Source: JAUXEH01 sp965602945 (GTDB taxonomy: Bacteria; Acidobacteriota; Aminicenantia; Aminicenantales; Aminicenantaceae). From it: 14,577 bases of DNA. Where the stretch lies: the NCBI GenBank assembly GCA_965602945.1, contig CBFDBC010000075.1, positions 1 through 14,577 of the forward strand. Direction: 5' to 3'. Of the stretch, positions 1 through 4,859 are shown in pieces. Each line of letters starts with the position of its first letter. Position 1 is the first letter of the stretch. The translations under genes were made by a program, and so were the position numbers. The notes under the pieces were generated by a model. That model did not search any database. It saw only the letters and a list, made by a program, of their open reading frames with translations, and was not told where the DNA came from.

Positions 1-678
1 CCCGCCCAGGACGTAGAGGACCACCATGATGGGGCTCAGGAATTCGGTCACGCGTCCTATGGTCCGGATCCCGCCCACGATGACCAGCCAGGTGATGAAT
101 GCCAGCCCCAGACCTGACAGCCAGGGTCTGAGCCCCAGCTCCGACTGCATGGCGACGGCGATGGAGTTGGACTGGATTATGGTGGTGGCGAAGGTGGCCT
201 TGCCTGCCATGACAAGCGCATAGGCTCCGGCCAGCAAGGGCAGGTGCAGGCCGTCCCTCAGATAGTACATGGGCCCGCCGGCCACCGAGCCGTCGGGCAT
301 GACCCTGCGGAACGTGTGTCCCAGGATGACCTCGACCATCTTAGTGGCCATGCCCAGCGCGGCCAGGACCCACATCCAGAACACGGCTCCCGGCCCTCCC
401 ATAGCGATGGAGGTGCAGACACCGGCAATATTTCCGTTGCCGACCACCGTTGCCAGGGAGGCGGTCAGCGCCTGGAAGGGGGAGATGTCGCCTTCCAGTG
501 AGGTGCCGGTTTCACCGGAGCCCCGTCGCCCGAAGAGCAGGCGGAACTGGAATCCGATCCGCCTCAGGTGGATGAAGCGCAGGCGGAGGGAGAGGAACAG
601 CCCTGCGCCCAGCAGGAGGATGACGGTCTGGGGGCCCCATACGATGTTTGCCAGAAACCGGATAGCCCGGTCGATCAG
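1..678 (-). CDS. Sodium:alanine/glycine symporter, AGCS family (partial, C-terminus beyond window)
   Basis: Inner-membrane secondary transporter that would take up alanine, glycine or a related amino acid with Na+. About 226 residues lie in the window, roughly the first half of the usual 450-480 aa. The N-terminus reads LIDRAIRFLANIVWGPQ, followed by a hydrophobic helix, then the family signatures VVGNGNIAGV, GGPGAVFWMW and DGSVAGGPMYYL, which are typical of AGCS proteins and form the Na+/substrate region. The start is odd: the frame opens after TAA at 690-688, and no ATG, GTG or TTG occurs before the conserved core. I place the start at CTG (678-676), which overlaps the TGA of the upstream gene (CTGA); ATC at 684 is an alternative. 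It is the last gene seen of a leftward operon behind a cyclophilin and a small membrane protein. Family assignment is firm; substrate and start are not. Confidence 0.88.
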   Translation of the reverse strand, partial: MIDRAIRFLANIVWGPQTVILLLGAGLFLSLRLRFIHLRRIGFQFRLLFGRRGSGETGTSLEGDISPFQALTASLATVVGNGNIAGVCTSIAMGGPGAVFWMWVLAALGMATKMVEVILGHTFRRVMPDGSVAGGPMYYLRDGLHLPLLAGAYALVMAGKATFATTIIQSNSIAVAMQSELGLRPWLSGLGLAFITWLVIVGGIRTIGRVTEFLSPIMVVLYVLGG

Positions 679-893
679 TTCGATTTTTTATCCCCTGCGG
701 CTTTGAGTTCTCTCCTGCGCGCGATCTCCTTGCGGACCGGTTTGTGCAGAACCAGAAAATAGTAGGCCACAAGACACCCCATGATCAGGGCGAAACGATT
801 GATGGTCCCGTGAAAGAGGAGCGAGTAGAACGCGTAGCCGACCACTCCGATCAGCAGGAACAGGTGAAAGAAGGCGAAGATCCAGTCGGCCAC
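675..893 (-). CDS. Small two-helix inner-membrane protein, unknown function
   Basis: I do not recognise a named family. The 72-aa product has two predicted membrane helices, about residues 4-27 (WIFAFFHLFLLIGVVGYAFY) and 34-50 (FALIMGCLVAYYFLVLH), followed by a strongly basic cytoplasmic tail (KPVRKEIARRRELKAAGDKK). By the positive-inside rule both termini would be cytoplasmic. I chose the GTG start at 893 because AAGGAGGG sits just upstream, in the 17-nt gap after the cyclophilin stop. The same frame stays open through the cyclophilin gene, but that part is antisense-frame noise. The 3' end overlaps the presumed CTG start of the AGCS symporter, which suggests translational coupling; an accessory or regulatory subunit of that transporter is a reasonable inference but is not shown. 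Confidence 0.72.
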   Translation of the reverse strand: MADWIFAFFHLFLLIGVVGYAFYSLLFHGTINRFALIMGCLVAYYFLVLHKPVRKEIARRRELKAAGDKKSN

Positions 894-910
894 GCGGGCC
901 CCCTCCTTGT

Positions 911-1489
911 CTATTTTCTCCGGATGGAGATGATCTCGATGGTTTCGCGCGGCACGTCCTGCATCTGATGCTTGGTCTGGGTTTTGGCTTTGGCGATGGC
1001 TTCCACGATTTCCGTGCCCTGGATCACCTTGCCGAAGACGCAGTATCCCCAGCCGTCCTCGGTCTTGGCCGTGTGGTCGAGCCCGGGATTGTCGATGTGG
1101 TTGATGTAGAACTGGGCGCTGGCGCTGTGCGGGTCCATCCTGCGGCCCATGGCGATGGTGTACTTCACGTTCTTCAATCCGTTGTCCGCCTCGTTCCTTA
1201 TCGTGTCGTATACGGGTTTTTGAGTGAAATCCGGCGTCCATCCGCCGCCCTGGATCATGAAGGTCTTGACAACGCGGTGGAAGATGGTGCCGTCGTAGAA
1301 CTCCTCGTCTACATAGGTGAGGAAATTCTTGACCGTGTTGGGGGCCTTGTCCGGGTAAAGCTCGATCACCATGTCGCCCATGGTGGTCTTCATGACGACC
1401 TCTATGGTGCTCCCCTGAGCGGAGGTGGAGCATGGAAGGGCCAGCATCAGCGCGAGTACCGTGGCGCCGGCTATCAGATTCTTGATCAT
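911..1489 (-). CDS. Secreted cyclophilin-type peptidyl-prolyl cis-trans isomerase
   Basis: Catalyses cis-trans isomerisation of X-Pro bonds and would help proteins fold in the periplasm. The 192-aa protein has a signal peptide (about residues 1-24, cleavage after STSA) and a compact single cyclophilin domain. Visible signatures are FHRVVKTFMIQGG (active-site Arg72, Phe77, Gln80), SASAQFYIN (Gln126, Phe127) and GWGYCVFGKVIQG. The Trp and His that line the pocket of eukaryotic cyclophilin A are replaced by Leu and Tyr; the Tyr change also occurs in E. coli periplasmic PpiA, which this resembles. The ATG at 1489 is preceded by AGGAGG at good spacing. It heads the leftward operon, with a 17-nt gap to the next gene. 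Cys20 is not in a convincing lipobox (Pro at -1), so a soluble periplasmic protein is preferred over a lipoprotein. Confidence 0.93.
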   Translation of the reverse strand: MIKNLIAGATVLALMLALPCSTSAQGSTIEVVMKTTMGDMVIELYPDKAPNTVKNFLTYVDEEFYDGTIFHRVVKTFMIQGGGWTPDFTQKPVYDTIRNEADNGLKNVKYTIAMGRRMDPHSASAQFYINHIDNPGLDHTAKTEDGWGYCVFGKVIQGTEIVEAIAKAKTQTKHQMQDVPRETIEIISIRRK

Positions 1490-1526
1490 TGTGACCTCCT
1501 AATTCACGCGGCAAAACCGGAAAATC

Positions 1527-1555
1527 AAGATACCAGATAATCCAGCGAATAGCAA
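1527..1555 (-). promoter_or_regulatory. Candidate sigma70-type promoter of the cyclophilin-symporter operon
   Basis: On the minus strand TTGCTA (1555-1550) and TATCTT (1532-1527) are separated by exactly 17 bases, each with 4 of 6 consensus matches. Transcription would start near 1520, about 30 bases before the cyclophilin ATG and its AGGAGG site. The only support is spacing, position and the AT-rich context. Confidence 0.35.
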
Positions 1556-1559
1556 TCTG

Positions 1560-1646
1560 TGGGGGTCAGGCTTTGATAAGTTTTATAATTGGAAGCTGAT
1601 AAAAATACCTGCGGGTATTATAAAACTAATCAAACCCTGACCCCCA
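1560..1646. repeat. Long inverted repeat, REP/RAYT-type or MITE-like orphan element
   Basis: Two 30-base arms (1560-1589 and 1617-1646) are reverse complements with only two mismatches. The tips read TGGGGGTCAGG and CCTGACCCCCA and the inner parts are AT-rich (GTTTTATAAT / ATTATAAAAC). A 27-base centre carries a second hairpin, AATACC (1604-1609) with GGTATT (1614-1619). From memory, GGGGTCAGG-type ends flank IS200-like REP-associated tyrosine transposases (RAYTs) in several phyla; no transposase is present here, so this would be a non-autonomous copy or excision remnant. It sits between the divergent cyclophilin and dehydrogenase promoters and could also act as a transcriptional barrier. The structure is certain; the family link is inference. 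Confidence 0.8.
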
Positions 1647-1663
1647 ACTCGTTCAAATATTCC

Positions 1664-1691
1664 TTTACTTTTTATACCTATATTCTAACAT
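1664..1691 (+). promoter_or_regulatory. Weak candidate promoter for the alcohol dehydrogenase
   Basis: TTTACT (1664-1669) and TAACAT (1686-1691) lie 16 bases apart in an AT-rich patch (1647-1700) between the inverted repeat and the gene. Each hexamer has 4 of 6 consensus matches, so this is only a suggestion. The downstream leader (about 1692-1749) is GC-rich, has short complementary pieces (AGCCG and CGGCT) and no other obvious signal. Confidence 0.22.
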
Positions 1692-1749
1692 AAAGTCAGC
1701 CGGCCGCATCTCGAGCCGGGTGAACGGCTTTGACGGAGAGGAGGAGGAC

Positions 1750-1794
1750 ATGGCCAATCAGGATGAACTGGATTTCCGGCGGACGGCCAAGTGA
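1750..1794 (+). CDS. Possible 14-aa leader peptide ahead of the dehydrogenase
   Basis: ATG at 1750 follows an unusually strong ribosome binding site (GAGAGGAGGAGG, 1737-1748). It opens a 14-codon frame, MANQDELDFRRTAK, ending in TGA at 1792-1794. That stop overlaps the GTG at 1791 (GTGA), which is the family-like start of the dehydrogenase, so ribosomes ending here could restart on the next gene. No Shine-Dalgarno sequence of comparable quality lies directly before the dehydrogenase GTG codons, which is why the leader looks functional. Alternatively it is the decayed start of a longer protein, since the neighbouring gene is also frameshifted. The peptide itself matches nothing I know. Confidence 0.4.
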   Translation: MANQDELDFRRTAK

Positions 1795-2934
1795 GTGACC
1801 GGTTCTTCAATCCCACCCGGATCGTACGGCCCGGGTTCGTTCTCACAGCTCCCGGATCACCTGCCTGCCGGAACCCGCGCTGAGCAGATCCTGCTGATCA
1901 GCGACGCGGGTCTCCGCCGGGCTGGGATCACTCAGCGGGTGCTGGAACTGCTGCCCGGTGCCAAGATCTTCGAGGAGATCGAACCGAACCCCCGCCACAC
2001 CACAGTAGATCGCGCCGGAGACCTGGCGCGGGACATCGGGGCCCGACTGGTGGTGGGGCTTGGAGGGGGAAGCGTCTTGGATGCAGCCAAAGCGGTCGCA
2101 CTCCTGGCCGTCAATCCGGGCTCCATCGAGGATTATGAGGGGCGGGAACGGTACACGTCTCCTCCGCTCCCGGTCCTGGCCGTCCCCACCACCTGCGGCA
2201 CCGGTTCCGAGGTGACCTGGGTAGCGGTTATCACACATACGGGACGCCTCTTCAAGATGAGCATCAAAGGCCCTGCCATGTTTCCGGCCGTAGCCCTGGT
2301 GGACCCGGATCTCCTGGCGTCTCTCCCTCCCGCCCTGGTCGCCTCCACCGGTATGGACGCACTGGTCCATGCCATCGAGGCCTACACCGTGAAGCCAGCG
2401 ACATTCGTCACGGACGCGTTCGCGGTCGAGGCGGTCCGCATGAGCTTTCGTTTTCTGAGGAAGGCCTGGGCCGGTATCCGGGATGACCACGAGGCCCGCG
2501 ACGGGGTGATGAAGGCCAGCCTGCTGGCCGGCCTGGGTTTCGGCAACAGCGATGTGGGCGCGGTCCACTGCCTCTCCGAATCCGTCGGGGCCCTCCTGGA
2601 CACACCCCACGGCGTCGCCAACGCCGTGTTCCTGCCCTATGTCATGGAGTTCAATCTCCCGGCCGCCTCCGGACGTTACGCGGATCTGGCCCGCGCGGCC
2701 GGCCTGGAGGGGGGGAACACGGAGAGCCTGGCCCGACGCTTTATCCAGGAGATCAGGGAACTTGCCGGAGCCATCGGGATCCCTGAGTTCAAGCGCCTTG
2801 GGATCCCCGAGGAGCGATTCCGTGAGATCGCGGACAAGTCCTTTGCCAACAACTCCAACCCGTCCAATGCCCGGGATGCGTCGGCCGAAGACTACCTGGG
2901 TATCCTGGAGCGTGCGCGATCGGAGGGCGTCTAA
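1795..2934 (+). CDS. Iron-containing (group III) alcohol dehydrogenase, N-terminus frameshifted
   Basis: NAD(P)-dependent oxidoreductase interconverting an alcohol and an aldehyde or ketone; substrate unknown. The intact frame gives 379 aa. It shows the dinucleotide motif GLGGGSVLDAAKA (88-100), PTTCGTGSEV (131-140) and the metal-site segments STGMDALVHAIEAY (Asp188, His192) and VHCLSESVGALLDTPHG (His258, His272), so all four metal ligands are present. The conserved catalytic-pocket His four residues after His258 is Glu262. The family N-terminus, SDRFFNPTRIV, is encoded in another frame starting at GTG 1791; the match then moves at about 1826 to the intact frame (GPGSFSQLPDHL). Restoring two bases, for instance a TA, would give RIVYGPGSF. 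As written, translation must begin at GTG 1795 and replaces the first beta-strand with MTGSSIPPGSY. It converges with the M48 gene, six bases apart. Whether this is a sequence error or a damaged gene cannot be decided here. Confidence 0.9.
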   Translation: MTGSSIPPGSYGPGSFSQLPDHLPAGTRAEQILLISDAGLRRAGITQRVLELLPGAKIFEEIEPNPRHTTVDRAGDLARDIGARLVVGLGGGSVLDAAKAVALLAVNPGSIEDYEGRERYTSPPLPVLAVPTTCGTGSEVTWVAVITHTGRLFKMSIKGPAMFPAVALVDPDLLASLPPALVASTGMDALVHAIEAYTVKPATFVTDAFAVEAVRMSFRFLRKAWAGIRDDHEARDGVMKASLLAGLGFGNSDVGAVHCLSESVGALLDTPHGVANAVFLPYVMEFNLPAASGRYADLARAAGLEGGNTESLARRFIQEIRELAGAIGIPEFKRLGIPEERFREIADKSFANNSNPSNARDASAEDYLGILERARSEGV

Positions 2935-2940
2935 ATCTTA

Positions 2941-4653
2941 TCAGGGTTTCTCGATGAGGATCTGAAGGATCTCGAGTTCATCGGGATCGAACCAGATTTT
3001 GTAGCATGAGAGGCATTTGTCCACCGGTACCACATACTGATAGTTGTAGGGCCGCGGAAGCAGCTTGTGCCCGCAGTCCGGACAGTAGAGTTTGGAGGGA
3101 GTTTCCATGGTGATCTTCCGGGTCCGGGAGGGGTTCTGCATGAACTCCTCCTCGAAGTCCCGGGCTTTCTGCCGCAGCGCCTCGGAAAAATCCACCTCCC
3201 GGCGGGCCACGATGCGGTCGGTGAGCGCAGCATCCACCAGCTTTCCTCCGCACTCCGCGCAGTCCTTGATGGCTACACCCTCGTAGAAACCGTCCCGCAG
3301 TTCGACCCGGCAGCGGGGGCACTTGTTCCGTCGCCTGGGATTGATGTGCTTCTTCTGGTAGAGGCTGCGCAGTCCCAGCTGGAGCTGCGGGAACTCCCGG
3401 GCCGGAGCCTGGACGTTCTCCTGAAGGTTCCTCATCCAGATATGGAGTGAGAAAAAGGGCAGGGCGATAACTTCCTCCAGCGTGTGAGGCCCCTGCCAGT
3501 TCCCCTTGCCATCCTTGATCGACCAGATCCTGCCCGGGCCCGGGGATTCTTCCGGAGGTCCCGGTTCTTTGCTCGATCGGCCGGTCTCCTCCTGCGCCAG
3601 GAGGATCTGACGGGCCTTCTCTCTCTGCTTCCGGCTGTCCCGGACATCCCGGACGATCTTTCCCGGAGAGACCGAGACCATGGCCGCCAGCAGCCGGATC
3701 CGCTTCAGCAGCGGGGGATGGGAGTTGAATATCCGGTTCAGAAGTCCATCCGTGATCTCCCGGGACTCCGGTGGCACGATGAACAGGGGAGAATAGGTCA
3801 GGTTGAAGTCGCCCACGAAAGAGTTTTTGACGTGGGCCTTGTAGATGGCCCTGGCCAACGCAGCCGGGTTGCGGCTGAACTCCACTGCCGCGGCATCGGC
3901 CAGGATCTCACGCTGGCGGCTGATCAACATGCTCAAGAGGTGCATGAAAAGGCCGGAAAACGAGGCCGCGACGAGGACCAGCACCTGCCCACCCTGGTAG
4001 ACATGGCCTGCCTGGTTGCCGACGGGCTGCGGGCCGTCTTCAGGCTCCATGGCTTGACGCAGCCTCTCAAAAAAATTGGCCAGAGAACAGACAAGTGTGA
4101 CATAGAAGGTGTCGCCGCGGATGATGTGCGCCAGTTCGTGGGCTACCACCGCCTGGAGCTCATCCCGGGTGAGTTCCGCCAGCAGTCCTTCGGTCACGAT
4201 GACGCTGGGAGTTTTGTTCCGTTCGATCAGGGCCATGGAGTTTATGGCGAATACGGGAATGATGTAGGCGTTGGCCTTGGGCAGGCCGCTGGCGATCCGG
4301 ATCTCTTCGACCGTGTTGGCGAACTGTGTGTGGTAGCGGTCCTGAAGGTCGGGTGCCTGGGCCTGGAGGCGCTTGCGGATGAACTCGGCTCCGAAGAGTC
4401 GGGCATCCAGGAAGTGGAAGGCCGCGATCGCCACTGCGATCCCGAATCCGATCCAGAGCAGGGTGGAAAGGCGGTTGGCCATTGGGAAAGAGGTGTCCGG
4501 GATGAAGAGCCCCAGGACTAAAAGGACCACTCCCGCGACAAAAACGACGGCCGCATAGTAGAAGGCGATGAGAACCAGGAACAGCAGCAGACTTTTCCGC
4601 CACTGCGTGCGCTGCACGTCATAGAAGTCCTTGGCCTTCCGCTTCATTTCCAT
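2941..4653 (-). CDS. M48-family membrane zinc metallopeptidase with GYF-like and double zinc-ribbon C-terminus
   Basis: HtpX/Ste24-like protease, expected to cleave damaged or regulatory proteins at the inner membrane. In the 570 aa, helices lie near 20-50 and 63-82, the catalytic HELAH at 172-176 (two His ligands, Glu173), further hydrophobic segments near 183-195 and 222-243, and the third ligand Glu249 in REILADAAAVE; the M48 motif SHPP is at 311-314. Beyond the usual domain come a charged linker (335-375), a GYF_2-like stretch (376-410, IWSIKDGKGNWQGPHTLEEV) and two TFIIB-like zinc ribbons: Cys445/448/465/468 and Cys524/527/547/550, the latter ending in IWFDPDELEIL. Plain HtpX is about 290 aa, so half of this protein is accessory. 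ATG 4653 is used; ATG 4647 is equally plausible because AAGAGA precedes it. It is divergent from the S9 operon. Confidence 0.9.
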   Translation of the reverse strand: MEMKRKAKDFYDVQRTQWRKSLLLFLVLIAFYYAAVVFVAGVVLLVLGLFIPDTSFPMANRLSTLLWIGFGIAVAIAAFHFLDARLFGAEFIRKRLQAQAPDLQDRYHTQFANTVEEIRIASGLPKANAYIIPVFAINSMALIERNKTPSVIVTEGLLAELTRDELQAVVAHELAHIIRGDTFYVTLVCSLANFFERLRQAMEPEDGPQPVGNQAGHVYQGGQVLVLVAASFSGLFMHLLSMLISRQREILADAAAVEFSRNPAALARAIYKAHVKNSFVGDFNLTYSPLFIVPPESREITDGLLNRIFNSHPPLLKRIRLLAAMVSVSPGKIVRDVRDSRKQREKARQILLAQEETGRSSKEPGPPEESPGPGRIWSIKDGKGNWQGPHTLEEVIALPFFSLHIWMRNLQENVQAPAREFPQLQLGLRSLYQKKHINPRRRNKCPRCRVELRDGFYEGVAIKDCAECGGKLVDAALTDRIVARREVDFSEALRQKARDFEEEFMQNPSRTRKITMETPSKLYCPDCGHKLLPRPYNYQYVVPVDKCLSCYKIWFDPDELEILQILIEKP

Positions 4654-4755
4654 CTCTTATACTACAAATTTGCCTGGATTATTCATAAGAATTGGGTCGG
4701 ATTCATCATAAAGAAATTGAGGCGGCATAGCAACAGAGGGAGGACACTCCCCCGG

Positions 4756-4785
4756 TTGCCTATCCGCGGGAGTCTGTGATATAAA
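4756..4785 (+). promoter_or_regulatory. Candidate promoter of the S9-M14 peptidase operon
   Basis: TTGCCT (4756-4761, 4 of 6) and TATAAA (4780-4785, 5 of 6) are 18 bases apart, giving a start near 4792 and a leader of about 68 bases before the ATG at 4860. A six-base inverted repeat, ACTCCC (4746-4751) and GGGAGT (4768-4773), straddles the -35 element and could be an operator. The whole 206-base divergent region (4654-4859) is AT-richer than its surroundings; I see no convincing promoter for the M48 gene in it. Confidence 0.4.
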
Positions 4786-4859
4786 CAATTTCTCTGCACA
4801 TCCATGGGCAAGAGACATACAAGATTTCGGCATTGATCTCTAAATCCGGGAGGAGTCCA

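Noticed and set aside
1420..1440. Lipoprotein signal in the cyclophilin (Cys20)
   Set aside because: The residues before Cys are Ala-Leu-Pro; Pro at -1 does not fit a lipobox, and a signal peptidase I site follows.
675..1514. A 279-codon minus-strand frame covering the cyclophilin region
   Set aside because: Only its last 72 codons, after GTG 893 with a ribosome binding site, look like a protein; the rest is low-quality sequence in the wrong frame of the cyclophilin.
1560..1646. Reading the inverted repeat as an ordinary intrinsic terminator
   Set aside because: It lies between two divergent genes where no transcript needs to end, and it has no flanking U-tract; an element-like origin fits better.
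3484..4521. A 345-codon plus-strand frame inside the M48 gene
   Set aside because: Antisense to a well-supported metallopeptidase and without recognisable motifs.
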